Position numbers and translations under genes: made by a program. Below the pieces are notes generated by a model, which did no database searches, was not told where the DNA came from, and saw only the letters and a program-made list of their open reading frames with translations. Source: Bog-366 sp963722555 (lineage in GTDB: Bacteria > Acidobacteriota > Terriglobia > UBA7540). From it: a stretch of 64,000 nucleotides of DNA. Shown here piece after piece: positions 1 to 9,542 of this stretch. Location of the stretch: the NCBI GenBank assembly GCA_963722555.1, contig CAVRNQ010000007.1, positions 1,984,001-2,048,000 on the forward strand, written 5' to 3'. Positions within the stretch are counted from its first letter, which is position 1. The number at the start of each line of letters is the position of its first letter.

Positions 1-564
1 GAGCTTTTTGACCACCTTGGCCAAGCCGACATCGTGATTAGCTCGACCGGCGCGCCCCACACCATCATCGGCAAACCTCAGGTTGAGAAGATCCTGGCCG
101 CGCGCAGGAACCGTCCGGTGTTTTTCGTGGATATCGCCGTGCCGCGCAATGTTGATCCGGCTGTCAATGAATTAGATAATGCCTTTGTTTATGATATTGA
201 CGATCTGGGGCACGTTGTTGAGGCCAATAAGAAGCAGCGCGAACGCGAGGCGGTGTGGGCGGAGGACATCGTCCAGGCCGAAGTGCAAAAGACCATGAAA
301 CGCCTGGCGGCGCACGACGTGGTGCCGACCATCGTGGCGCTGGAAGACCGTCTGAACCGTATCCGCCACAGTGAAATGGAGCGCTATCAGGGCCGGCTGG
401 GAAGCCTCACACCTGAGCAGCGCCAGGCCGTCGAGGCCCTGACGCGGGGCATGATGAACAAAATCCTGCACGGCCCCATCACGGAACTTAAGAGCGGCGT
501 CGGTGAGCCGGAACAGGCGGCGCTGGTGAGGTTGATTCAGAGAATCTTTGGGCTTGGCGAGTAG
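1..564 (+). CDS. hemA: Glutamyl-tRNA reductase, C-terminal part (5' end outside window)
   Basis: The reading frame is open from base 1, so the gene enters from the left and only about 187 C-terminal residues are visible. GlutR reduces glutamyl-tRNA to glutamate-1-semialdehyde, the first committed step of C5 heme synthesis, in the cytoplasm. Visible are the end of the NADPH-binding domain (SSTGAPH, then FFVDIAVPRNVDP, the DLAVPRDI-like motif of the family) and the helical dimerization domain with the usual ending (LTRGMMNKILHGPI). hemC and hemD follow on the same strand, which supports the call. The gap to hemC is about 420 bp and filled with repeats, so cotranscription is uncertain. Confidence 0.95.
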   Translation, partial: ELFDHLGQADIVISSTGAPHTIIGKPQVEKILAARRNRPVFFVDIAVPRNVDPAVNELDNAFVYDIDDLGHVVEANKKQREREAVWAEDIVQAEVQKTMKRLAAHDVVPTIVALEDRLNRIRHSEMERYQGRLGSLTPEQRQAVEALTRGMMNKILHGPITELKSGVGEPEQAALVRLIQRIFGLGE

Positions 565-610
565 GACGGGAGCACCCAGGAAGCGGCCGGGCGCGAACTG
601 ATGAGCAGGT

Positions 611-695
611 GTAGCGCGGACCTGTTCTGTAGGTCCGCGGCTCGTCCCCTATGGGCAAGGAAAAGCCGCGGACCTACAGAACAGGTCCGCGCTAC
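611..695. repeat. Perfect 32-bp inverted repeat (REP-like hairpin)
   Basis: Bases 611-642 and 664-695 are exact reverse complements (arms starting GTAGCGCGGACC) around a 21-base loop. Relatives lie at 54300 and 58937, where the same GTAGCGC/GCGGCT pattern recurs in diverged form. It lies between hemA and hemC and could also stop transcription, although no T-run follows. Confidence 0.85.
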
Positions 696-770
696 CCTTC
701 CTCTTAGGTTGGTGACTGTTCATGACCCCTCACCCGGCCCGCGTCGGCTCGTGAAAGCGCCGGTCGCGGC

Positions 771-842
771 CCACCCTCTCCCCAAGGGAGAGGGCGGAAA
801 TCAACAATCCCAACCCTCTCCCTTGGGAAGAGGGTGGCCGAC
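771..842. repeat. CCCTCTCCC-type palindromic repeat pair
   Basis: Two inverted motifs of the CCCTCTCC/GGAGAGGG kind (about 773-797 and 811-840) form facing hairpins in the hemA-hemC gap. Read through, they give the SPLPKGEG-type false peptides common in repeat-rich genomes. No gene is seen in the 565-983 gap. Confidence 0.6.
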
Positions 843-983
843 GAAGGAGGCAGGGTGAGGGGTCTTTCCCTTGACCCTGGAGCGACTGCCCGACATTGCT
901 TTCTGCGCTCGCGTCAGTACCCTGTTGAATGCGACTTAGTATGATAAGGTGCGGATCGACTCCCGGCTTATGACTTGTCACCC

Positions 984-1934
984 ATGAAACTCACCCTCGG
1001 CACACGCGGATCGAAGCTGGCGCAGTGTCAGGCACACTGGGTGCGCGAACAGCTTGCCGCCGCAGGCCACGAGATCGAAGTCCGCGTCATCAAGACCACC
1101 GGCGATAAGCTGCAGACCTTTGCGCCGGACCAACCGCTGCCGGCGTCCATCGCCGGGACGGTGGCGGAAGCTGGAACCAAGGGCCTGTTCATCAAGGAAA
1201 TTGAGGAAGCTCTGCTGGCCCGCGAAGTGGATGTGGCTGTCCACAGCCTCAAGGACCTGCCGACCGAGCAGCCCGCGGGGCTCGTCCTGGTGGCCGTGCC
1301 GCAGCGAGGGGACGCGCGCGATGTTCTCATCGTCCGCGACGGAGAACCGCTCGCGAGCCTGCCCCAGGGTGCGCGCGTCGCCACCAGCAGCCTGCGGCGG
1401 CAGACGCAACTGCGCGCGCTGCGGCCCGACCTCACCTATGTCGCCATACGGGGTAACCTCGACACGCGCCTGCGCAAGCTCGAGCGCGGCGATTGTGAAG
1501 CGCTGGTGGTGGCTGCGGCGGGCGTGCACCGGCTGGGTCTGGGCGAGCGTATCACGGCGTACTTCAGTTTTGACCAGATGTGCCCAGCGGTGGGCCAGGG
1601 CGCGCTGGGCATCGAAATTCGTGCCCGCGATCCGAGCGCTCGCGAAGCCGTCGAGCCCCTCGACCACCTCGCCACGCACCATGCGGTGCGCGCGGAGCGG
1701 GCGCTGCTGCGCCGCCTCGGCGGCGGTTGCCAGGTGCCTATCGCCGCCTACGCCGGACAGGAAGACGCACAGTTGCGATTGCAAGGGCTGGTCGCTAACC
1801 TGGACGGGACGCAGGTGATCCGCGCCCGGGGCGAGGGGAGTGCCTCCGACCCCGAAGCGCTGGGCGCTGCCGTGGCCGAAGACCTGCTGCGCCAGGGCGC
1901 GCGGGAGATTCTTGACTCACTCGGCAAGGGGTAG
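984..1934 (+). CDS. hemC: Porphobilinogen deaminase (hydroxymethylbilane synthase)
   Basis: This cytoplasmic enzyme polymerizes four porphobilinogens into hydroxymethylbilane. The 316-residue length is normal. The N-terminal LTLGTRGSKLAQ motif, the catalytic-site region HSLKDLPTE, the ATSSLRRQ motif and the cofactor-attachment cysteine in GGGCQVP (about residue 249) are all present. ATG at 984 is chosen because homologues begin right before LTLGTRGS; an in-frame TTG at 975 would add only three residues. hemD lies about 120 bp downstream on the same strand, so the pair probably forms an operon. Confidence 0.97.
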   Translation: MKLTLGTRGSKLAQCQAHWVREQLAAAGHEIEVRVIKTTGDKLQTFAPDQPLPASIAGTVAEAGTKGLFIKEIEEALLAREVDVAVHSLKDLPTEQPAGLVLVAVPQRGDARDVLIVRDGEPLASLPQGARVATSSLRRQTQLRALRPDLTYVAIRGNLDTRLRKLERGDCEALVVAAAGVHRLGLGERITAYFSFDQMCPAVGQGALGIEIRARDPSAREAVEPLDHLATHHAVRAERALLRRLGGGCQVPIAAYAGQEDAQLRLQGLVANLDGTQVIRARGEGSASDPEALGAAVAEDLLRQGAREILDSLGKG

Positions 1935-2056
1935 CAGTTTGCCCCTCGGCGGATAGGAGGGTGGGAGCGCGTCATTCCTGGTAAGGCGGGACGAGACTTT
2001 TCAGCGCCGGCCCGAACCCCTCCCGACATCGTCGGGAGGCGGGCATTGACGGCGCG

Positions 2057-2890
2057 ATGGTTTTTATGATGAGTGAGGTCATGAAATCGCGCCATCACCT
2101 GAATTCGCATGAGTGCCTGCCGCTGGCAGGGAAGCGCATCGCCATCACCCGTGCGCGCGAGCAGGCCGGCGCGCTGCGCGAGTTACTGGTGGCGCGGGGC
2201 GCGCAGGTGATCGAAATCCCCACGATTGCGATCCGCCCGCCGGATTCATGGGAGCCGCTCGATGGGGCGATTCGCAGGCTGAACGAATTCGATTACTTGC
2301 TGATGACCTCGGTGAATGGCGTGCGGAATTTTCTCGCGCGCCTGGAAGTTTCAGGGCGCAACGTGCGTGACTTGAAGGAACTCACCATCGGCGCCATTGG
2401 TCCCGCCACGGCGGCGGAATTCACGCGGGCGGGCGTGAGAGTGGATTTGTTGCCGCGTGAGTACGTGGCCGAGGGGTTACTCGCGACGCTCGGCGACCGC
2501 GATCTGCGCGGCAAGGCCTTCCTGATTCCGCGAGCCAAGGTGGCCCGGGATGTGGTGCCCCGCGTGCTTGAGGAGCGGGGTGCGCGAGTGGAGGTGGTGG
2601 AAGCCTACCAGACCGTTGCGGCGGATATCTCCCCGGAAGAAATCTCCCACCTGCTCACGCCACCGCCGGATGCAATTACGTTCACCAGCTCATCCACGGC
2701 CACGAACTTCGCAAGACTCCTCGGCCAGGAGCGCCTCGCAGAAACACTGCGTAGCGTAGCCATTGCTTCGATCGGCCCTGTCACTTCTGAAACCCTCCGC
2801 CAGCTCGGCCTGACTATAACCCTCGAAGCGCGCAAGTCAACTATCCCGGGTCTCGTCGAAGTTCTCCAGCTATACTTCACAAGAAACTGA
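2057..2890 (+). CDS. hemD: Uroporphyrinogen-III synthase
   Basis: It closes and inverts ring D of hydroxymethylbilane to give uroporphyrinogen III. The two-lobed HemD pattern is visible: LAGKRIAITRAREQAG at the start, FDYLLMTSVNGVRNF in the middle and AITFTSSSTATNF followed by SIGPVTSETLRQLG near the end. The length of 277 is typical. Several in-frame starts exist (2057, 2066, 2069, 2081); 2081 is preceded closely by GAGG, so the true protein may be eight residues shorter. It follows hemC directly, as expected for a heme operon. Confidence 0.93.
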   Translation: MVFMMSEVMKSRHHLNSHECLPLAGKRIAITRAREQAGALRELLVARGAQVIEIPTIAIRPPDSWEPLDGAIRRLNEFDYLLMTSVNGVRNFLARLEVSGRNVRDLKELTIGAIGPATAAEFTRAGVRVDLLPREYVAEGLLATLGDRDLRGKAFLIPRAKVARDVVPRVLEERGARVEVVEAYQTVAADISPEEISHLLTPPPDAITFTSSSTATNFARLLGQERLAETLRSVAIASIGPVTSETLRQLGLTITLEARKSTIPGLVEVLQLYFTRN

Positions 2891-2978
2891 GAGGTCAACG
2901 GCGGGGCTCGAGTGTTTCCGGCCGCGCCATGGTTCAGGGTCTTGAGGCAAAAGCTGAGGGTTGCGTGGCGTTGCCACC

Positions 2979-3112
2979 TGCGGAAGAACTCGCAGGTCCT
3001 GTCATTCTGAGCGAAGCGAAGAACCCCTGCAGTTTATCCTTTTCGCTCACCCAGGCGAACTGCGGAGGTCCTTCGCTTCGCTCAGGATGACAGCTTTGGC
3101 GGTTTTTCCGCA
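2979..3112. repeat. MITE-like element, copy A (TGCGGAAAAAC ends)
   Basis: The element is bounded by TGCGGAAGAAC (2979-2989) and its near inverse GTTTTTCCGCA (3102-3112). Inside are facing CTGTCATTCTGAG and CTCAGGATGACAG motifs. Copies B (39077-39296) and C (40708-40911) share both the ends and the inner motifs. It fills most of the hemD-esterase gap, where no gene is visible. Confidence 0.75.
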
Positions 3113-3301
3113 GCCTGTAAAGCCCCGCCCTTCCAATCCCGTGGTGAGAAATTCGCGCTAATGGCGGAAGCCGCGATTTCGGCGGGGTGGAAAGAGGCTG
3201 CGGAAGATCCGCCGGATTCCTGAACTTGCATTCCGACCCTACACGTGGCACTGTGAATCAGGCCGGCCAGGCCGTTCCAAACAAGCTATGCAGAGAGCCC
3301 A

Positions 3302-4249
3302 ATGAAAATCAGAATCCTGATCGCGGCGATCCTCGCCGTTGCAACCGTTCTCCTTGCCCTGCACATGGTTCGCAGCGGCGTGGATCAGCCGCAAGTGGAG
3401 ACGCTGTGGAGCGGAGATGCTCCCGGCGCGCTGGGCTCGACGGATGCTGACCGGCCTGCGGTTTCCATCTTTCTTCCCGCGCGCTGGCACGCGAGCGGAG
3501 CCGGGATGGTGATTTGTCCGGGCGGCGCGTATTCCCAATTGATGTCCTCCTACGAAGGGGAGGACATCGCACGCTGGTTGAATTCCTTTGGGGTGGCCGG
3601 CTTCGTGCTGAAATATCGCATCAGTCCGCGCTACCGTTACCCGGCTCCTTTCCTCGATGCACAGCGTGCCGTTCGATATGTCCGCTATCACGCGGCGCGG
3701 TGGCGGGTCCGGCCGGATCGGATCGGCATCATCGGTTTTTCAGCGGGGGGACACCTCGCTTCCACAGTGATTACGCACTTCGATACCGGCAATCCCGGCG
3801 CCAGCGATCCCGTGGACCGCGTCTCCAGCCGTCCGAACTTCGCCATTCTGGCCTACCCGATCATTACTCTCCACCCACCCTGGACCCATGCGGAGTCGGT
3901 GCGGAATTTGCTGGGTCCCGCTCCGCCGCCCGAGATGATTGATGAGTTGTCCAACGACCTGCACGTCACCAAGGATACCCCTCCGACCTTTCTGTTCCAC
4001 ACGAATCAGGACACGGGCGTGCCGCCTGAAAACAGTGTCCTCTTCTATACCGCGCTGCGAAAAGCGGGAGTTCCCACGGAGCTCCACATTTACGAGGAGG
4101 GGCCGCACGGCATCGGGCTAGGCAATGGACACGGGCGTGCGCCTCGCGTCCCGGGCACGCTCTCCTGGTCGGCACGGGCCGAGGAATGGCTCATCCTGCA
4201 GTGGGCCCCATATACGCGCTGGTCCTTTTCCCGGTTGTTCCGTATATAG
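3302..4249 (+). CDS. Secreted or membrane-anchored alpha/beta hydrolase (acetyl esterase/lipase type)
   Basis: The first 22 residues form one hydrophobic segment after MKIR, so the protein is exported or N-terminally anchored. The fold is of the BD-FAE/esterase-lipase kind: ICPGGAYSQL (oxyanion HGG-like region, here PGGAY), the nucleophile elbow GFSAGGH, an Asp in TNQDTGVP and the final His in EEGPHGIGL, giving a complete Ser-Asp-His triad. Such enzymes often deacetylate plant polysaccharides. Length 315 is normal for the family. The substrate cannot be read from the sequence. Confidence 0.88.
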   Translation: MKIRILIAAILAVATVLLALHMVRSGVDQPQVETLWSGDAPGALGSTDADRPAVSIFLPARWHASGAGMVICPGGAYSQLMSSYEGEDIARWLNSFGVAGFVLKYRISPRYRYPAPFLDAQRAVRYVRYHAARWRVRPDRIGIIGFSAGGHLASTVITHFDTGNPGASDPVDRVSSRPNFAILAYPIITLHPPWTHAESVRNLLGPAPPPEMIDELSNDLHVTKDTPPTFLFHTNQDTGVPPENSVLFYTALRKAGVPTELHIYEEGPHGIGLGNGHGRAPRVPGTLSWSARAEEWLILQWAPYTRWSFSRLFRI

Positions 4250-4393
4250 TTTCACCTGACGGCCGTGTGTAACTGCGCAAAGTATGGCCAGCCCCATCTT
4301 GGAGCAGGCGTCTTGCAGCAGGCCCCTCGCATGGAAACTTGCCATCCCACGCCTGTGGATCTTTGCGTCGGAGGCGCCGAGCGTGGCAAGTCT

Positions 4394-4416
4394 TACTACC
4401 TCAGCGAGGTAGTAGA
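4394..4416. repeat. Short palindrome in otherwise empty intergenic region
   Basis: TACTACCTC and GAGGTAGTA face each other around a short loop in the 367-bp gap between the esterase and the glycosyltransferase. Nothing else is recognisable in 4250-4631. Confidence 0.4.
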
Positions 4417-4631
4417 ATGCGACGGCCGGCGTTCCACCCGGGAGGGCGTTCGTCGCGTCAGAACACAGCAAATTGCGCGCCGCCCACCGCGTCGGAATAT
4501 ACTGGCATGACCCAGTAAGCCGCGCCTTTCTTCCAGAGGTGTGACCGCAAGGGACAGGACGAGTTCGTCTAGTCCAGCACACACCCCAGACCCGAATCAG
4601 CGGCAGACAAGGCGGCGTGGTCCCAGAGAGT

Positions 4632-6212
4632 ATGTGTAACCAAGAGCGAATAACGCGTGCAGTGATTCCTGACCAGTGTGCACGGGAAAGCGGCCAGAAA
4701 CCCAACCGGACTGCCTTGCGCATGGCAACGGCAGGCGGGGCCTTCTTGGCTTACTTTGCCCTCGCCACGAGTGTGGCGTTGACGAAGCGACCCATCTCGA
4801 ATGAGGCATGGTTCGCTAACCCGGCGTTGACTCTGATCCAGGCCCATTATCTGGGCACGCCCATCCTGGAGACCTCGGGTACGTGGCTGCAGGGACTCGA
4901 CCGGTATACATACTGGATCATGCCCCTGCACATTCTGGCCGAGGCGGCGTGGTTCAAGGTTATGGGTTTCGGTCTGTTCCGGCTGCGCCTGCTTTCGATC
5001 TGCTGGGGTGTGGTGGCGCTGGTTGCCTGGTGGGTCATCCTGCGAACGCTTACGCAGAGTTCGCGGATCGCCTTGCTGGGCCTCGTGCTCATCGGCACGG
5101 ATTTCACATTCGTCACGAATGCGGCGACCGGGCGCATGGATATGATGTGCGCCGCCTTAGGCTTCGCGGGTTTGGCCGCCTACCTGGGCTGGCGGGAGCG
5201 GAATCTCGCCCTGGCCGTCCTGGCTGGCAACGTGCTGGTGGCTGCCAGTGGACTCACCCACCCGTGCGGAATTCTGCCCTTCGCCGGGCTTTGGCTCCTC
5301 CTCCTCTATCTCGATCACGCGCGTTTCCAGTGGCGTTTCCTGGGGATTGCGGCGGTGCCCTATCTGGTGGGAGCTGCCGCCTGGGGCGCCTACGTCCTTC
5401 GGAACCCCTCGCTCTTCTGGGCCCAGTTTGCGGGAAACATTTCCGGTTTTGCTGGAGAAAGCTCGAATACCAGCCGAACCTCGGGGCTGTGTTCTCCATG
5501 GGTCGCCCTCAAGAATGAAATCGCCGTCAGGTATCTGAGGAACTTCGGTGCGGACCCGACTGCGAAAGTTGCCCTCCACTTCCGGCTGTTCATCCTCCTC
5601 GCCATGGTGGCCGGCCTTGTTGTCCTCACCGCGAGGCCGGAGCTGCGCCGTCAAAAGGGATGCAAGGCTCTGCTCCTGCTCGCGGCGGTTTTCTCTCTCC
5701 TCATGACTTTTCTGGAAGGAATGAAATTCGACAGCTACCTCGTTCAAACCATTCCGATTTTCACTGCCATCCTGGCCGTGGCCATCTGTAGTGCGGTTGC
5801 GCATCCCCTTCCTTTCCTCCCGCGGAGACTGGTCCTCGTGGCGGTGGCCGCTCTGGTAGGATTGCAGGTCGCCGTGGTGGTCGGTCGTGGGCGACAGGAT
5901 CCCTACCGGCGGGAGTATTTGCCCACGACTGAGTTTCTGAAGAAGCGAGTGAGCAGTGGGACGTTGATCATGGGGCCGGGCGAACTTGCCTTTGAGCTGG
6001 GTTTCAACGGCGGGGTTATTGATGATGTTCGACTCGGGTACTACAGCAAGAAGAGCCCGGATTTCATCGTGATCGGAGACTGGAATCGGTGGTGGATCCG
6101 GGCCGCTGCCGTGAAGAGCCCGGAGATCTATCGGTTCATCGAGAGACGATTGTCGCAAGAATACGTCGAGGTTTTCAGGAATAGCGCGTACACCGTCTAT
6201 TCCCGGTTGTAG
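4632..6212 (+). CDS. GT39/ArnT-like polytopic membrane glycosyltransferase
   Basis: The protein of about 526 residues has many hydrophobic helices (roughly 9-11) and a soluble C-terminal tail. Between helix 1 and helix 2 there is an acidic site (ISNEAWFANPA), in the position of the Asp/Glu in lipid-phosphosugar-using transferases of the GT39/GT83 clan. The LDRYTYWIMPLHILAEAAWFK stretch fits the second periplasmic loop. It probably moves a sugar from a polyprenyl carrier to a lipid or protein on the outer face of the inner membrane. ATG 4632 is preferred over an upstream in-frame GTG at 4617; no clear ribosome site decides. No partner genes are adjacent. Confidence 0.72.
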   Translation: MCNQERITRAVIPDQCARESGQKPNRTALRMATAGGAFLAYFALATSVALTKRPISNEAWFANPALTLIQAHYLGTPILETSGTWLQGLDRYTYWIMPLHILAEAAWFKVMGFGLFRLRLLSICWGVVALVAWWVILRTLTQSSRIALLGLVLIGTDFTFVTNAATGRMDMMCAALGFAGLAAYLGWRERNLALAVLAGNVLVAASGLTHPCGILPFAGLWLLLLYLDHARFQWRFLGIAAVPYLVGAAAWGAYVLRNPSLFWAQFAGNISGFAGESSNTSRTSGLCSPWVALKNEIAVRYLRNFGADPTAKVALHFRLFILLAMVAGLVVLTARPELRRQKGCKALLLLAAVFSLLMTFLEGMKFDSYLVQTIPIFTAILAVAICSAVAHPLPFLPRRLVLVAVAALVGLQVAVVVGRGRQDPYRREYLPTTEFLKKRVSSGTLIMGPGELAFELGFNGGVIDDVRLGYYSKKSPDFIVIGDWNRWWIRAAAVKSPEIYRFIERRLSQEYVEVFRNSAYTVYSRL

Positions 6213-6254
6213 GCGGAGCAATCCCGGCCCGGTGAAACGGCCGCCAGCCTGGGC

Positions 6255-6418
6255 GAAAGCGGCAGCAAGCTGCCGCACTCCAAAGCGCTGCGGGTGATTC
6301 CCCTCCTTGATAAGGAGGGGGCTAGGGGGTGGTTGACCTGCTCGATTTGTCCCGTGCCCCACCACCCCCTAACCCCCTCCTCAGCCGAGGAGGGGAGCTA
6401 TTTTCATAACAGCAGGCG
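6255..6418. repeat. Cluster of palindromic repeats
   Basis: First comes GCGGCAGCAAGCTGCCGC (a palindrome also present at about 15379), then a pair of facing CCCTCCTT/AAGGAGGG-type hairpins followed by GGGGGTGGT and its inverse. The same CTCC-loop-GGAGGGGGC family recurs near 14177-14209. No gene is seen in 6213-6486. Confidence 0.65.
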
Positions 6419-6486
6419 GCGGAGCCGCAGGTTGCCGCCCGCCGGATCGAGCGTAATTTGGAAAAGCCTGTGGCCGGCCACTGGTC

Positions 6487-7005
6487 CTACCTGAACGTCA
6501 TGCCGATGCGGAAGCTAACGACATTTTGAGGCGCTGTGTAGGAGTTGCCGGAGGGTTCATAATCTATGCTTATACTTCGGCCGCCGATGGTATCCCGAAC
6601 CTCCAGGCGCAGGGCAGCGTGTTTCTTCACCCATATGTTCACTCCAACCCCGAAGTTGCCGCCAATAGCGATGGGTTGATCGGTGTCGGGGACGGAAAAA
6701 AAGGTACAGCCCCCGGTCACAAAGGGTTCGAACTTGCGGTTTTTTCTGCTGGGCCCAAAGTGGTAAGACACATTGGCTGAGGCGATGTGCTCTCCGAAAG
6801 GCGATCCTGCCTTGACAAACTCACCGCCCAAGCCGAGCCCATTGGAGAAAAGCCCTTCTCCGCCGCCCCCGCCGGCGGGACCCACCGTCGCCTCGTCGGC
6901 AACGAACCCATAGCCTTCGGCGTGGTACGCATGGTCAGCATTCTGCGCCGACGCGAACGTGGGAACCAAAAGTAACAAACCTGCTATCACAATGAGATTC
7001 TTCAA
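6487..7005 (-). CDS. Small outer-membrane beta-barrel protein
   Basis: The 172 residues begin with a clear signal peptide (MKNLIVIAGLLLLVPTFASA, cut before QNAD). The rest alternates polar and apolar residues and ends in an aromatic-terminated strand (VVSFRIGMTFR), typical for an OmpA-like or OmpW-like eight-stranded barrel. A paralogue of similar design lies just upstream on the same strand (7062-7670). The motif KFEPFVTGGCTFFS matches LQPFVTGGVGWESF in that neighbour. Function unknown; such barrels are often structural or surface proteins. Confidence 0.75.
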   Translation of the reverse strand: MKNLIVIAGLLLLVPTFASAQNADHAYHAEGYGFVADEATVGPAGGGGGEGLFSNGLGLGGEFVKAGSPFGEHIASANVSYHFGPSRKNRKFEPFVTGGCTFFSVPDTDQPIAIGGNFGVGVNIWVKKHAALRLEVRDTIGGRSISIDYEPSGNSYTAPQNVVSFRIGMTFR

Positions 7006-7061
7006 ATTTCACCTTCTGGTGAGATTTCTTTGCGGGAGGTCCCAAGACGGCTACTTATTGC

Positions 7062-7670
7062 CTATAACTTTCGATTCCGATTAAATCGAAGAACAATCCC
7101 TATGCTGGGAACAATATTGTGAAGGCTGCTCGTATTGTAATGGGGCATGCCTGTGGTGTAGTCCCTGAATTCAAAGCGCAAAGCGAAATATCGTTGGGGG
7201 ATCACGTCGATGCCGGCTCCGAAATTCCAGGCGAACTGGGAAACGTTGGTCGTCAACCAGTTATTCCAACCTGCCCTACCATGGAAACTTTCCCAACCAA
7301 CGCCGCCCGTCACAAACGGCTGCAAATGGGGATAAGCCGACAGGTAACGAACGTAATTAATGGAGTGGGAGTTAAGGAGGTAGTTCTCGTAGTGCAGTGG
7401 AAAGGCCTCGTCGAAGACATTGGGGCTGTAAGAATAACTCGCCTCGACGGCGTCATGCCGGGTCAAACGGAGCCGCATCCCCCCGAAGAAACGGCCCGCC
7501 TCGCATTTCACCTGGCCCGAGGCGCCGGAGTGTACATTACCCTCAAGGCAAGAGGGGCCGAACTCGCCGAAAACGTCAAAGCCCATGGGAATATCCCGGG
7601 CGCAAGCCCAAGGGACAGAGAAGAGGGGAACTATAAATAGCAAACCTACTGTCGCAATGAGTTTCTTCAT
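7062..7670 (-). CDS. Outer-membrane beta-barrel protein, paralogue of the next gene
   Basis: The 202-residue protein has a signal peptide (cut around AWA/CARD) and barrel-like strands (ASYSYSP, LQPFVTGGVGWESF, ALRFEFRDYTTG, IGIVLRFN). The FVTGG and LRxExRD patterns are shared with the 6487-7005 product, suggesting a tandem duplication. Both genes are led by similar untranslated stretches. No function can be assigned. Confidence 0.75.
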   Translation of the reverse strand: MKKLIATVGLLFIVPLFSVPWACARDIPMGFDVFGEFGPSCLEGNVHSGASGQVKCEAGRFFGGMRLRLTRHDAVEASYSYSPNVFDEAFPLHYENYLLNSHSINYVRYLSAYPHLQPFVTGGVGWESFHGRAGWNNWLTTNVSQFAWNFGAGIDVIPQRYFALRFEFRDYTTGMPHYNTSSLHNIVPSIGIVLRFNRNRKL

Positions 7671-7866
7671 ATTTCACCCCCAGTGGGAATTTTCCTGTCA
7701 GCACGTGACTTGGCCGAACGCCGTTCGGCCCCATCGGTGTTTTGCACACACGTACCCCCGGTTGGCACAGCCCTTTCCCTGGCTACCACCAGGCGAATGG
7801 GCCATGGCACAACTCGAAGACTATGTTGATGCGTAGAGTCGGCGCGTGCCGAGCTAAAGCTCGGCG

Positions 7867-9540
7867 CTACAACGTCGCGTTAGCGTGCGGACGGCCCAGG
7901 AGGTGTCGCAGAAGAATGAGGGCCAGACCGCTTACACCCAGCAGGGTCACGCCCGTCCAGAAGTAGAACAGAAAGCTGGGCGAACGGGAGTAAAGCAGAG
8001 CGTCCAGCAACATGTAATGGCGGGGTGGAATGCCGGGCAGCGTCTGAGTGTACATTAGAAATATACGAAGGTCGCGGGTCTGGGTCCTTTCACCGTTCAG
8101 GATGGCGCTCTGGAAAAAGTACCAGTAAGGGCGATAGGTCAGGTAGAGCGTGACGGAGGAGAACAGCAGACCCACGGCGCTGGTCAAGACGACCATCGTC
8201 GCCAGGGGCTTGGCGCGCTGAGCCGCCGGCCGCGCGCCCCGGCGACTGCCGGCGATCAGGATCGATGTGGCAACCACCACGAGCCCGCAGAAGATGAGGA
8301 TCATGAGCCCCGAGATCTCTACCACTGCGGCGTTCCGTCTGGAAATATCCAGCCCAAAAGCCAATTCCCCGGGGAACCCTGGGTGCTCGCCCTCGACGGG
8401 GTCGAACTTTGCCGCGAGGTAACCGAAGAGCGCGGTTTCCGACTGATTACCTCCCTTCTCGGAAGACGCCCGGAGCTGGCTGTAGGCCATGGCCTGAAGG
8501 GTTGTGCCCATCCCGTGTTCGAGGTAGGTGCGTCCCTGGGAATCGATCAACTGGCCATAGCGCGCTACGGTCCAGTATTTGTCGCGCGCTCCCTTCCGAT
8601 CACCGCTTGCTTCGAGAGCTGCCCCGGAGTGAAGAAGAGATTTGGCAAACCGCTCGGAATTCTCGAAAGCGGAGACAGGCAGGTCGATCTCTTCTCGGGA
8701 CTGCACCTCATACGGGTCGTAGAAGCCGTAACGGGGTACGACCTTGCGGTTAAGTTCTGCGACCCGGTCAAGGTAATCATCGAATTTCGGAGACTGGAAC
8801 GCTCCCACCATGGCGCTCTGCCACGCTCGCTCTTGTTCCTTAGTCGGCGGCGACCATACGCCCCGGCGAAAATGCGCCTGCTCAATTGACTCCGCCGTGA
8901 TCAAGTGAAATAGGGCATTCTGCGGATCCCATCGCTGGAGCTTCTCGACCCACGGGCCGGTTTCCGAAAGTCCGGGGTTGCGCATGCCGACAACGGCGTA
9001 GACCCAAAGGAGGTTCGGGTCGAGACGGACGGCTTCCTCCGCCAAGCGAGCGCTCTCGCGGGGATCTTGGAGCCGCACGGCGCAGAAGGCCAGCCCCTCG
9101 GCGTCATGGCGCACCTCGGCCCGCTTGGCAAGGGCCTTCAAACCCGACTGAATATTTCCGGACGCCATATGCCAGGGCTTTAGCGCAACCCGGAACGCCT
9201 GCCGGAACGGAGGGGCAGCAAAAAACAGCAGTGCTGCCAGCGCACACGCGCCGCCAATGGCTAATGCCGCCTTGCGGAGGGAGGCACTCTTGGCGAAAAG
9301 CCCTCCGTCAGGAACAAAACCCTCCCCGTGGCGGCCCGGGATGAATAGGGATGCAAGGGCGTGTTTGGTGAGAACGCTCGCGCCGCCGAGCGCCCACATC
9401 ACCGCCGTCCAAGGGCCTTCCACGTAATTGAGCTCGCCCATCATCGCCCGGCCCCAGTCGCGCGTGTCGGGCGGCGAGATGCGAATCGCGGATTCCAGGA
9501 GCACTGTCGCAGCTTGTCGGAGATGCGTTTCCAGCATCAT
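7867..9540 (-). CDS. Polytopic membrane protein with TPR-like soluble domain, paired with PadR
   Basis: ATG at 9540 is chosen because it lies two bases after the stop of the PadR gene; translation from further upstream would overlap it. The product of about 557 residues has hydrophobic segments near 35-60 and 105-125, a soluble middle with helical repeats (RLQDPRESARLAEEAVRLDP resembles TPR), and at least three membrane segments near the C-terminus. In Acidobacteriota PadR regulators commonly sit directly before membrane proteins, so this is likely the target of that regulator. I do not recognise the family. Confidence 0.7.
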   Translation of the reverse strand: MMLETHLRQAATVLLESAIRISPPDTRDWGRAMMGELNYVEGPWTAVMWALGGASVLTKHALASLFIPGRHGEGFVPDGGLFAKSASLRKAALAIGGACALAALLFFAAPPFRQAFRVALKPWHMASGNIQSGLKALAKRAEVRHDAEGLAFCAVRLQDPRESARLAEEAVRLDPNLLWVYAVVGMRNPGLSETGPWVEKLQRWDPQNALFHLITAESIEQAHFRRGVWSPPTKEQERAWQSAMVGAFQSPKFDDYLDRVAELNRKVVPRYGFYDPYEVQSREEIDLPVSAFENSERFAKSLLHSGAALEASGDRKGARDKYWTVARYGQLIDSQGRTYLEHGMGTTLQAMAYSQLRASSEKGGNQSETALFGYLAAKFDPVEGEHPGFPGELAFGLDISRRNAAVVEISGLMILIFCGLVVVATSILIAGSRRGARPAAQRAKPLATMVVLTSAVGLLFSSVTLYLTYRPYWYFFQSAILNGERTQTRDLRIFLMYTQTLPGIPPRHYMLLDALLYSRSPSFLFYFWTGVTLLGVSGLALILLRHLLGRPHANATL

Positions 9541-9542
9541 TC

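Noticed and set aside
611..695. Rho-independent terminator of hemA
   Set aside because: The hairpin is perfect but lacks a T-run and has relatives elsewhere in repeat contexts, so it is listed as a repeat.
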